Assembly (NCBI GenBank): GCA_942493045.1
Contig: OW818665.1
Location: forward strand, 682,001-746,000
Direction of reading: 5' to 3'
From: Teretinema sp942493045
GTDB taxonomy: Bacteria > Spirochaetota > Spirochaetia > Treponematales > Treponemataceae
DNA: 64,000 nucleotides
Both the position numbers and the translations under genes were made by a program. The stretch's first letter is position 1, and every line of letters begins with the position of its first letter. Shown here piece after piece: positions 8,893 through 16,633 of the stretch. The notes below the pieces were generated by a model. It was not told the origin of the DNA. It saw only the letters and a program-made list of their open reading frames with translations, and did not search any database.

Positions 8893-9232
8893 TTCTTGTA
8901 AACTCGGCTGCGGTTTTAACGCAAATTTTGTGCAGTTCGGGCAGCAGCGAATCGGCTAAAGCGGCGTTTCCGGCTTTCAGCGCCCGTTCAACTTCGGCGC
9001 ACAGGGCCGAGAGGGGTAATGCCCCGAGGGTCAGAGCCGCGCCTTTGAGCTGATGTACCCGGTGGATTGCTTCCGGTCTGCCGTCTTTTTCTTCCAATTC
9101 CCGGAGCGTAGCCGGCAGGCACTCATTGTTTTCCAGATAGGTCTGAACCAGATCGACATATAATTCTACATCATTGTCCAGCCGGCTCAGGGCTTCAGTT
9201 GTCTGTATAAGATCGGATGGTGCATCAGTCAT
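8864..9232 (-). CDS. Histidine phosphotransfer (Hpt) domain protein
   Basis: 122-aa stand-alone Hpt protein, a phosphorelay intermediate between a hybrid kinase and a response regulator. The phosphoacceptor is the His of VHQLKGAALTLGA, matching the HxLKG signature; the rest is a four-helix bundle type sequence. Its ATG overlaps the fumarase stop (ATGA), so it is translated with fumarase, an unusual partner. Partner kinase and regulator are not in the window. Confidence 0.83.
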   Translation of the reverse strand: MTDAPSDLIQTTEALSRLDNDVELYVDLVQTYLENNECLPATLRELEEKDGRPEAIHRVHQLKGAALTLGALPLSALCAEVERALKAGNAALADSLLPELHKICVKTAAEFTRISAQLKKPL

Positions 9233-10899
9233 TCAGTTTTCCTCAGATAAAAATCTTCGCCGGCGGCATTGATGATCACAAAGGCCGGCAGGTCGCGGAC
9301 TTCAACAAGCCGCACCGCTTCCATACCCAACTCCGGATAATCAAGTATCGTTGTCGAAACGATGTTCTCGCTGGCTATCAAGGCCGCCGCGCCGCCGATG
9401 GTTCCGAGATACACTCCGCCAAACCGCAAACAGGCATCGCGCCAGCGCTGAGAGCGGTTACCCTTGGCGATAGTGATCAGCGAAGCCCCGGCCTGCATCA
9501 GTTCATCGGCATAGTTATCCATTCTTCCGGCGGTGGTTGGACCAAAACTGCCGATGACCTTACCTTCCGGGGTTTTCGCCGGACCGGCGTACATAATCGG
9601 ATGGTCTTTAAGATAGTCCGGCAGGCTTTTGCCGGCGGCCAGCAGGGCATGCCAGCGGGCATGGGCGGCGTCGCGGGCGACCAGTACCGTACCGCTGAGA
9701 GACAGCGCTGTCCCGGTCGGCAGTTGTCCCAGTTTTTCGCGCACTGACGCCGGATCGGCATTCAGATCGATCGGTATACGGTCTGTCGCGGATTGGCCGT
9801 AAGCGGCGGCTTCCAGAAAACCCGGGATGGTCTCGGGATGGTTTTCTGTTTTTTGGATATGAATACCCTCGCTGTCGATGACGGCCAGCAGGTTACGGTG
9901 CGCGGAGCAGGATACGCCTATTGATACCGGAAAACTGGCGCCGTGCCGCGGCAGCCGGAATACCCGCGCCGCGGCGGCCAGGGCGGTACCGCCGAACTGG
10001 GCGCCGGTACCGGCTTCTCGGGCCAGAAGCAAAACCTCTTTTTCAAGAGCCGCGTCGCGCAGTGGCTTCACACCGAAAACGGTATAGTCCCATCCCGGAA
10101 TTTCATGGTCAAAGTAACCGGTCGTAGCCAGTTTCAGGGCCAGCAGATTTTGTTCGGGACTCAGACCGCCGGCTACGACAGCAATTGTATATGGCGGACA
10201 GGCCGATGCACCGAGGGCGGCAATCTGCTCGCGCAGAAAACGGATAAAGGCCTCTTTTTCCAGTGAAGCTTTGGTGAGCTGGAAGAAAGAAGTTTTATTG
10301 GCTGAACCGCCGCCTTTGGCGCAAAATAACAACCGGTAGGCCGGCCCGTTATTCGCGGATGTTGCACCGGCGCTAGCTGCACCGGCGTCTGCTGTAACTG
10401 CGCTTGCAGTAACGGCACTTGCTATGGCCCCGGCGGGAGTCTGAATCAAAATCTGGGCCGGTAAATTGGTCTGGGGGTCGTGTTCTTCATAGAAGCTGTC
10501 CGGAACGGTGGTGGAATAACGCAGTGTCCGTTTCTGCCAGGCCAGTTCAACTCCTCTGGAGAGGGCGGCGCTTTCGGCGGTTCCGGTCAGCACGCCGCTG
10601 TCCTTCCAGGCATAAACAGCGGCTATGCCGGTGTCCTGACAGACAGGGAACTGTCCTCCGGAGGCTATCTGGCTGTTACGCAGCAGAGCAGCGAGTACCA
10701 GGCGGTCGTTGTGGGAGGAGCTGCTGTCCCGGGAGAGGCGGATCAGGTCTTCCAGATGTTCACGGGTAAAGGTAAAAGAGATGCGGGTAAAGGCTTCCTC
10801 GGTCAGCTCTGTCAGAACAGAATCGTCTATGCGCAACAGGCCGTCCTGCATGCGGATATGTTCTATTAAGCTGCCTCTATCAAGCTGTTCAAAATCCAT
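9229..10899 (-). CDS. Class I fumarate hydratase (iron-sulfur, FumA type, single chain)
   Basis: Interconverts fumarate and malate with an oxygen-sensitive 4Fe-4S cluster. The 556-aa protein contains both class I regions: an N-terminal part with FPVCQDTGIA (cluster cysteine) and KGGGSANKT, and a C-terminal part with GTVLVARDAAHARWH, MYAGPAKTPEGKVIGSFGPT and TTAGRMD. Length fits the FumA family. Near residues 158-187 there is an Ala/Thr/Ser/Val run with ASAVTASAVTA repeats that looks like a flexible insertion. ATG 10899 lies 9 bp after a TATACT box, so the message has almost no leader. Followed by the Hpt gene. Confidence 0.88.
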   Translation of the reverse strand: MDFEQLDRGSLIEHIRMQDGLLRIDDSVLTELTEEAFTRISFTFTREHLEDLIRLSRDSSSSHNDRLVLAALLRNSQIASGGQFPVCQDTGIAAVYAWKDSGVLTGTAESAALSRGVELAWQKRTLRYSTTVPDSFYEEHDPQTNLPAQILIQTPAGAIASAVTASAVTADAGAASAGATSANNGPAYRLLFCAKGGGSANKTSFFQLTKASLEKEAFIRFLREQIAALGASACPPYTIAVVAGGLSPEQNLLALKLATTGYFDHEIPGWDYTVFGVKPLRDAALEKEVLLLAREAGTGAQFGGTALAAAARVFRLPRHGASFPVSIGVSCSAHRNLLAVIDSEGIHIQKTENHPETIPGFLEAAAYGQSATDRIPIDLNADPASVREKLGQLPTGTALSLSGTVLVARDAAHARWHALLAAGKSLPDYLKDHPIMYAGPAKTPEGKVIGSFGPTTAGRMDNYADELMQAGASLITIAKGNRSQRWRDACLRFGGVYLGTIGGAAALIASENIVSTTILDYPELGMEAVRLVEVRDLPAFVIINAAGEDFYLRKTE

Positions 10900-10908
10900 A
10901 GTAGGGTC

Positions 10909-10941
10909 AGTATAGCTCTTGCGGTAAGAATTTGCTATACT
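10909..10941. promoter_or_regulatory. Overlapping divergent promoters of fumarase and lepB
   Basis: A perfect inverted repeat, AGTATAGC (10909-10916) and GCTATACT (10934-10941), supplies face-to-face TATACT -10 boxes: 10909-10914 read leftward for fumarase and 10936-10941 read rightward for lepB, the latter with an extended TGC. Each -35 region overlaps the other -10, so the two promoters should interfere with each other, or an activator may bind the symmetric site. Confidence 0.5.
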
Positions 10942-10962
10942 TTTGAAGTTGTTGGAGGATCT

Positions 10963-12642
10963 ATGAAGCCGATGCTGTTTTCTCTTTTCGCCCTGGCCGC
11001 GCTGTTTTCGGTGATGACACTGTTCCCGCTTGATGCCCTTTCGGTACTTTCCTTTGTGTTGGCTATCGCTTACACCGTGGTGACTGGAATGTCGTTCCGG
11101 TTTCTGCTGTCGAGACCCTCCAGAAAACAGGCTGCAATAGTCCGCAAATTACTTGAATATCTGCCCTTTGTGCTTTTGGCGGCGTTTATCGTTCAGCATT
11201 CCGGAAATTCCGCTCCCGGCTTTGCGTTGGATCTGGCAGCGGTGCTGCTGTGGCTCGCTGTATCGGCTCTGGCTCTCGTTCTGCTTTTCAGGCTCTCCGA
11301 GAAGCGCATTATCCGCTTTTTCCCTTCCCTTGAGGCATCCGCTCCGCATACCCGCAAGGGGCTATTGGTTCAGGCCCTGGAGTGGGCTGACGCCCTGGTG
11401 CAGTCCGCCTGTCTGGTTTTACTGGTTAACATTTTCTTTTTTCAGCTCTATGCCATACCTTCAGAGTCGATGGTACCGGAGTTCATGATCGGCGACCGCG
11501 TTGTGGTGCTGAAGACACCCTCCGGGCCGCAGTTCCCGCTGTCGGAAGTCCGGATTCCCCGGATGCGTGACTATCAGCGCGGCGATATCGTCGTTTTCAG
11601 TAATCCGCATTACAACGATACCCGTGAAGACCGGGTACGAACCTTCGCTTCCCAACTGGTGTACATGCTGACTTTTACCGGTGTTAATATCAACCGCGAC
11701 GAGTTCGGTTCCATTAAAGCTGATCCTCTAGTCAAACGCATTACCGGTATTCCCGGTGAGCGGCTGATGATGGTCAACGGAGTGCTCTATGCCCAGCGCT
11801 CCGGTGAGGATACCTTTACCGCGGTAACGGCAGACGCCTCCTGGGCCAACTGGAATCTTTCGGCCCTGCCGCGTTCGGAGCTGGCCCTGGTTCGCTCCGT
11901 ACCTCTGACGGCTGAGGATTTTATGGCGCTGGAATCTGTTGAATCCGAGCGTTCAACTTTGGACCTTAACGCCGCCGCCGCGGAGGCCCGCGCTCTGGTG
12001 CGCCGCTTTAACAGTTTGAAACGCGGCGTTGATACGGTTACCCTTGCGCCGGAATTACTCAGCCGCGCCCAGCTGGAAATACTCAGCATGTATCGCGGTA
12101 ATGACGAAATCAGCCGCCTGCTGCTGACTACCAACGGCGGTTCCGCCTGGTTTAACCGGCTGATGACCGCCTGGACAGCCGACATGGCCCGGAAGAATTA
12201 TTTTGAGGAGCAATCGCTGCGCATCAGTGTGCTTATCAAACTGAATTTTGGGCGATTGGTAGTGCGTAACGCCGAATTGCTGGCAGCCAATACCGCCCTG
12301 CGTGAATACAATGAGGACGCCCAGCGCAAGAACCTGCAGCTCCAGGCCCAGAATTATCTTTTCTACATGGGTGTGCATGATCAGCGCAACATGCCGGCTT
12401 TCCCCGCGGAAGAAGGCCAGTTTATTCCCGAAAATAATTTTTTCATGATGGGTGACAACCGCTTTAACTCGTTGGATATGCGTCATTCTTATTCAGTCCA
12501 GTTGCGGGAAATTGATGCCGGTGACAGTCAGTCTTTTTTATACCGTTCCAATATTTCTCCGCAGTATGTACCGGTGGACCGTATTCTCGGTGCAGCCTCA
12601 TTCCGTTTCTGGCCGGCTTCACGCATCGGTGTTCCTGAATAA
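10963..12642 (+). CDS. lepB: Signal peptidase I, enlarged form
   Basis: Membrane serine protease that removes signal peptides from secreted proteins. 559 aa, well above the usual 170-350. Hydrophobic segments fill the first 120 residues and another lies near 145-165, just before the catalytic serine in PSESMVPEF (Ser169). The general base is the Lys of VKRITGIPGERL (Lys258). The box E-like motif GDNRFNSLDMR lies near residue 505. An insertion of some 200 mostly helical residues (about 285-485) separates the lysine from box E. ATG 10963 has GGAGGA ahead of it. Confidence 0.88.
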   Translation: MKPMLFSLFALAALFSVMTLFPLDALSVLSFVLAIAYTVVTGMSFRFLLSRPSRKQAAIVRKLLEYLPFVLLAAFIVQHSGNSAPGFALDLAAVLLWLAVSALALVLLFRLSEKRIIRFFPSLEASAPHTRKGLLVQALEWADALVQSACLVLLVNIFFFQLYAIPSESMVPEFMIGDRVVVLKTPSGPQFPLSEVRIPRMRDYQRGDIVVFSNPHYNDTREDRVRTFASQLVYMLTFTGVNINRDEFGSIKADPLVKRITGIPGERLMMVNGVLYAQRSGEDTFTAVTADASWANWNLSALPRSELALVRSVPLTAEDFMALESVESERSTLDLNAAAAEARALVRRFNSLKRGVDTVTLAPELLSRAQLEILSMYRGNDEISRLLLTTNGGSAWFNRLMTAWTADMARKNYFEEQSLRISVLIKLNFGRLVVRNAELLAANTALREYNEDAQRKNLQLQAQNYLFYMGVHDQRNMPAFPAEEGQFIPENNFFMMGDNRFNSLDMRHSYSVQLREIDAGDSQSFLYRSNISPQYVPVDRILGAASFRFWPASRIGVPE

Positions 12643-12651
12643 TTCGTCAAG

Positions 12652-12698
12652 TTACGGGCACCTCAAAAAACTCAATTTGTTTTTCGAGGTGCCCGTAA
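12652..12698. repeat. Long inverted repeat after lepB
   Basis: TTACGGGCACCTC at 12652-12664 pairs with GAGGTGCCCGTAA at 12686-12698, and the inner AAAAAAC/GTTTTT extends the stem. No T-run follows on the plus strand, so it is not a standard terminator for lepB, though it could act as a 3' end stabiliser or factor-dependent stop. Confidence 0.6.
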
Positions 12699-12700
12699 AT

Positions 12701-12746
12701 AAAAAAAAAGGTGTTGATTCGCCGCTGCCGGCTTTTCAACACCTTT
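12701..12746 (-). terminator. Rho-independent terminator of the hflK operon
   Basis: On the minus strand AAAGGTGTTGA (12746-12736) pairs with TCAACACCTTT (12717-12707) around a GC-rich loop and is followed by a run of nine T. Confidence 0.75.
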
Positions 12747-12813
12747 ATTGCCCCGATTGAGGTTTTGTTACCTATCCATGGCTCGTTCGGCACCAGCGAC
12801 GCCTCTCGGCAGT

Positions 12814-14343
12814 TTATGGCGCTGGTGTGTCGCTGAGTTCTTTTTGCGGCGCGTAGGGCAGGTTCCAGGCGCTGCCGTCTTCGAGCTGAACCAGCAACTG
12901 TTCAAGGCCGGAAAAAACTTCCTCGCGAGAAACTGACGCTATCGCTGAAATCACCCACCTGTTTTTCTTCTGTTGCGCATATACCGTATCCACGATGTGC
13001 GTAATTAAAATTCCCTGAACATACACACCAGCCGTTTCGGACGGCGCCGGCGACCACAGATAAAAATCTACCAGATATTCGGCTGCCTCCGCGTTTTCCC
13101 GGACGGTTTTAATTTCCAGTCCGGTAACGCCGAACACTTCGTTGCGGCCAAGTTCTTTCCGTTCAAAGAACTCCAGAGGCGTGATCAGGCCCGCGCCGCG
13201 CTCATAGACTTCTCGGATGCTGCTGGTTACAAAGAGGTTGACCGTATAATTCTGATAATCTTTACCGGCTTGACCTCCGGAAGCAGCGGTCATGCGGTCG
13301 CTGTCCATTTCCGAAAGCGCGTCATAGAACATTTCTGTGACCGCCAGCGGACTCAGGCCGCGGGTAGTAGGTTTGTTCTTCATGTCCGAGAACCAGACAC
13401 TGAAAAGAATTACTATGCTAGCGGCCACCCCCGCGATAACTTTTATTGTAAAACTGTTTTTTCTGAAGAAAAGCCTGAGCGTTTTTTTTCTTTTCCGGCG
13501 GTTGCGATCCCTTGCCAGGCGGGTAAGAAAATCCGCGGAGGGTGGAAGAGTGGCCTTGCTGGCGTCAAGGCAAAGAGAGTATCGCTCGGGGAGGTCCAGG
13601 AAAAGCTGCAGGGGATTTTCAGGAAAATTGAACAGCAGCTTATCGAGAGCGGCGCAGATTTCATCCCGGATTTCCCGCGAGGATAATAACAACGGGTCTG
13701 TGTCCATATCCTGAATGACGGTGATTATTTCAGCTGGGGCTGACCCTGGAAAGGCCGGCGCGCCGGTCAGGACACGGCGGGCGAGGGTCCCGAACATAAA
13801 GGAAAGATTAGCGGACGCGCTTAATGTTTGATGATCCGGGTGTAACCAGTGCTCAAAATAGGAGGGACGCTGTTCGTCCGGAATCAGGGACAGACAACGG
13901 CTCAAAAAGCGAGACGGTAAAATCAGAAAACGTCCGTCATCTCCGGCTATGACGGAGGCGGGACCGACGCAGGAGAGGGCCTGGAGGCGCTCGGCATCAA
14001 GCGATCCGGCGCTCAGGGCGGCCGAAAGAGATCGGGCAAAGAGTCTTAAAATACCCCAGGACCATTCGTTATCCGACGAGCCTACCGCTTCATTGAGAGC
14101 CACACCCGGAAAGTCCGGACCGAAGGCCTGCAGACAAGGGACTGTTGATTCTCCGGCTTTGGCGTCAGCGGCGATAGTGCCGGTCAGGTTCCAGGGGCTG
14201 ACTGTCCCGAGCCGGTCTAAAATAAAACCCGGTTCCGCAAGCAGCCGGGCGATGGTGGAGCGGCGGCTTTGGTCGTCGCTCAAACCGGTAGAAATAAGGA
14301 GGGCCGCCTGGCCCTCCACTTCATGTCTTGAGATCAGTTCCAT
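12814..14343 (-). CDS. Single-pass membrane protein with kinase-like N-terminal region, unknown function
   Basis: 509 aa. Roughly residues 1-290 are cytoplasmic and the order of motifs is reminiscent of the C-lobe of Ser/Thr kinases: VGPASVIAGDDGRFLILP where the catalytic loop and DFG would be, then WLHPDHQTLSASAN and FGTLARRVLTGAPAFPG in place of the APE, helix F and PF segments. No P-loop, HRD or DFG is visible, so if related it is a pseudokinase; this is inference. A basic stretch (RDRNRRKRKKTLRLFFRK) precedes one membrane helix near 308-326, and an outer domain of about 180 residues follows. It begins 2 bp after hflC and is the last gene of the hflK-hflC operon. Confidence 0.6.
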   Translation of the reverse strand: MELISRHEVEGQAALLISTGLSDDQSRRSTIARLLAEPGFILDRLGTVSPWNLTGTIAADAKAGESTVPCLQAFGPDFPGVALNEAVGSSDNEWSWGILRLFARSLSAALSAGSLDAERLQALSCVGPASVIAGDDGRFLILPSRFLSRCLSLIPDEQRPSYFEHWLHPDHQTLSASANLSFMFGTLARRVLTGAPAFPGSAPAEIITVIQDMDTDPLLLSSREIRDEICAALDKLLFNFPENPLQLFLDLPERYSLCLDASKATLPPSADFLTRLARDRNRRKRKKTLRLFFRKNSFTIKVIAGVAASIVILFSVWFSDMKNKPTTRGLSPLAVTEMFYDALSEMDSDRMTAASGGQAGKDYQNYTVNLFVTSSIREVYERGAGLITPLEFFERKELGRNEVFGVTGLEIKTVRENAEAAEYLVDFYLWSPAPSETAGVYVQGILITHIVDTVYAQQKKNRWVISAIASVSREEVFSGLEQLLVQLEDGSAWNLPYAPQKELSDTPAP

Positions 14344-14345
14344 GT

Positions 14346-15329
14346 CTAGCGGCCTGCCGGGGAATACAGGTATTTGAAAAAGTCCATATCGGTAGACAGT
14401 ATCTTTTCAAATTGGGGCAGGGTGCTGCGGTAGGTTTCGATACTCTTCCAGAAACTGTAAAATTCCACATCCTTGCTGTAAGCGTCGGCGTAGATACGGG
14501 CGGCCTCGGCGTCGGCCGCTCCGCGGATAACTTCCGCCCGGCTGTAGGCCTGGGAAAGCAGGGTCTTTTTTTCGTTCTCCAGCTTACCGAGCCAGTTGGC
14601 TTTTTGTCCCTCGCCGGTGGAGCGGAAGCTCTGAGCGATCTGGTTACGGTCCTTGATCATACGATTATAGACGCTCTGAGTCAGTTCATCGGAGTACTTG
14701 ATCTGGCGCAACACGATATCCAGCAGTTCGATTCCGAATTCCGGAACCTTGGTTCTGGCGATGGTAGCCATTTCGTTACTGAGCTCCATGCGGCCCTTGG
14801 TAATCGTTTCGTAGACTGTCTTTTCGCTGGTGGTCTGGTTCAGCTGAACGTCTTCGGCGTCGGCGCCGAGGGCGAAAGTCTCCTGATGCTGCAGCTCGTT
14901 GATCAGGTTGGAGTTACGCACTACATCATTCAGACTGGAGGAGGTGATTACCGTGCGTACCGCGGAGTCGACCACGTCGCTCAGGCGTGAGTAGGCGCCT
15001 TCGATGCTGGTGACCGACTCATAAAATTTAATGGGGTCGGAGATTCTCCAGCGGGTAGTGGTGTCTACAATGATAAACTGGTTTTCCTTGGTTGGAATGC
15101 GCTGGGAATCGCCGTCCAGGGACATCAGCTTGCGCGGGTAGGTGGTAACATTGTCGATCAGCGGCATCTTGATGTGCAGGCCGGCCTCTTGACTGGAGGC
15201 GACTATTTCACCGAAGCGGGTGATTACTACCTGGTTGCCTTCATCAAGTATATAAAAGGGGTTAGCGAATATCAGTATTATAAAAATTGCTATGACTATT
15301 GTCAGAGCTGTGCGGTAGGGTTTGTTCAT
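14346..15329 (-). CDS. hflC: HflC-like SPFH protein, modulator of FtsH
   Basis: Membrane-anchored SPFH protein that with HflK forms a large cage around the FtsH protease. 327 aa: one N-terminal membrane helix (residues 8-25), then the SPFH/PHB domain starting GNQVVITRFGEIV, and a C-terminal coiled coil with the conserved GADAEAARIYADAYSKDVEFYSFW pattern, split here as AEAARIYADAY and EFYSFWKSIETYR, typical of HflC. Its ATG overlaps the hflK stop (ATGA). Confidence 0.9.
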   Translation of the reverse strand: MNKPYRTALTIVIAIFIILIFANPFYILDEGNQVVITRFGEIVASSQEAGLHIKMPLIDNVTTYPRKLMSLDGDSQRIPTKENQFIIVDTTTRWRISDPIKFYESVTSIEGAYSRLSDVVDSAVRTVITSSSLNDVVRNSNLINELQHQETFALGADAEDVQLNQTTSEKTVYETITKGRMELSNEMATIARTKVPEFGIELLDIVLRQIKYSDELTQSVYNRMIKDRNQIAQSFRSTGEGQKANWLGKLENEKKTLLSQAYSRAEVIRGAADAEAARIYADAYSKDVEFYSFWKSIETYRSTLPQFEKILSTDMDFFKYLYSPAGR

Positions 15330-16306
15330 TGCTGTCCTCCGTTCGGCAGGTTCTTGAGCGGCAGGAAGTTTTCCAGTTTTTTATCAACCAGGGTAGTGCC
15401 TTCCTCGTTGGCGAAGAGCGCTTCGATAGTTTCCAGATACAGGCGCCGGCGGGTTACTTCCGGAGCGCGCCGGTATTCATTGTAGACGGCGTTGAATCTG
15501 GCCACATCGCCCTGGGCGCGGTTGACGCGCTCGGCGGCGTATCCGCGGGCAATCTGGATCAGCTGCTCAGCCTGTCCGGAGGCCTTGGGAATCTCGGCGT
15601 TATAGGCTTCTTTTCCCTCGTTGATCAGGCGGTTCATGTCCTGAATAGCCTTGTTGACATCCTCGAAAGCGGCTTGTACGCCGGCCGGGGGTACAATATT
15701 TTGGAGCTGAACATTGATAATGGTGACGCCGGCGCCGAATTCCTTCAATTTGTCGTTCATCATGACAATTGAATGGTTTTCGATGGCGGTGCGTTCCGGC
15801 CCGATAACGTCCAGAATGGCCCGGTCTCCGACGAGGCTGTTAATCACGGACTGTGAAATATCCCGGATAGTGGTAAGCCGGCCGCTTTCATTAATATTGA
15901 ACAGCCAGGCCTTGGGATCCATGATACGGTATTGAATGATCCACTCAACATCCACAATATTGAGGTCTCCGGTCAGCATGGTGGACTCGCGGGTCAAATT
16001 ATTTTCGTAGGAGTTGGTAACTCCGCCGCGCAGCGTACGAAAGCCGAATTGTTCGGTTTGAATGCTTTTCGTGGCGACATTGTAGCTGCGGTCAATACCG
16101 AAGGGCGCCTTGAAATGCAGGCCGGGACCTACTGTCGTAAGATAACGTCCGAAACGGGTAAGCACCGCGTCTTCGGTCTGATCAACGATGAAAAAAGAGG
16201 TCATTACCGCGACTAAAAGCAGTAAAACCGCAATTCCCGCCAGGGCCATGCGGGATGAAAGCCACTTAACCGGCTTTTTCCCGTTCCCGTCGTATTGAGA
16301 ATCCAT
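15326..16306 (-). CDS. hflK: HflK-like SPFH protein, modulator of FtsH
   Basis: 326-aa partner of HflC. A cytoplasmic stub containing KKPVKW precedes one membrane helix (residues 20-42), then SPFH: EDAVLTRFGRYLTTVGPGLH, VEWIIQYRIMDPKAWLFNI, and an Ala/Glu-rich helix with GQAEQLIQIARGYAAERVNRA. It is shorter at the N-terminus than E. coli HflK and lacks the Gly-rich stretch. Start ATG 16306 has AGGAGG six bases upstream. First gene of a three-gene operon. Confidence 0.9.
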   Translation of the reverse strand: MDSQYDGNGKKPVKWLSSRMALAGIAVLLLLVAVMTSFFIVDQTEDAVLTRFGRYLTTVGPGLHFKAPFGIDRSYNVATKSIQTEQFGFRTLRGGVTNSYENNLTRESTMLTGDLNIVDVEWIIQYRIMDPKAWLFNINESGRLTTIRDISQSVINSLVGDRAILDVIGPERTAIENHSIVMMNDKLKEFGAGVTIINVQLQNIVPPAGVQAAFEDVNKAIQDMNRLINEGKEAYNAEIPKASGQAEQLIQIARGYAAERVNRAQGDVARFNAVYNEYRRAPEVTRRRLYLETIEALFANEEGTTLVDKKLENFLPLKNLPNGGQQ

Positions 16307-16339
16307 AGAACCTCCTGAAAACTGTCTGTATTACCTCTA

Positions 16340-16368
16340 AATGTACCGTATTCCGCCGAGCGGGGCAA
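16340..16368 (-). promoter_or_regulatory. Promoter of hflK-hflC operon
   Basis: Read leftward: TTGCCC (16368-16363), 17 bp, TACATT (16345-16340). Predicted start near 16333 gives a leader of about 27 nt containing AGGAGG. Confidence 0.55.
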
Positions 16369-16386
16369 CCGAAACCGGATTTGCAC

Positions 16387-16415
16387 TTGAATAAACAGAC
16401 GGCAATTTGTATAAT
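16387..16415 (+). promoter_or_regulatory. Near-consensus promoter of rpoZ, leaderless
   Basis: TTGAAT at 16387-16392, 17 bp, perfect TATAAT at 16410-16415. Seven bases later, at 16422, is the ATG, so transcription should begin at the start codon. It is the clearest of the leaderless promoters here. Confidence 0.75.
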
Positions 16416-16421
16416 TATAGA

Positions 16422-16616
16422 ATGATATTTCCAATTGAACAGCTCGTTGAATTTACGGGCAATGTGTACGAAATTACCTGCGCGTCCATCCGCCGGGCCT
16501 ACCAGCTTTCCATGGTTCGGGATGAAGAAATCGAAAAGAACGACGGTAAGGTAGTATCCCTCGCTGCCAATCAGGTATTTACCGGACAGGTAGAGTACAA
16601 GATCGAAGAACAGTAA
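16422..16616 (+). CDS. rpoZ: RNA polymerase omega subunit
   Basis: 64 aa. Omega binds the beta-prime subunit and helps assemble RNA polymerase. The sequence IFPIEQLVEFTGNVYEITCA, then RRAYQLS, then NDGKVVSLAANQVFTGQVEY, follows the omega pattern of an N-terminal helix, the [R/K]RAxQL helix and a VxxAxxEx-type stretch, as in other treponemes. It is short, as spirochaete omegas are. The TTG at 16407 lies inside the promoter and is rejected. It is followed by miaA, a common companion of small transcription/translation genes. Confidence 0.72.
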   Translation: MIFPIEQLVEFTGNVYEITCASIRRAYQLSMVRDEEIEKNDGKVVSLAANQVFTGQVEYKIEEQ

Positions 16617-16633
16617 GCCAAGGACTAGCCGAA

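Noticed and set aside
12652..12698. Inverted repeat after lepB as a standard terminator
   Set aside because: No T-run follows on either strand; listed as an inverted repeat only.
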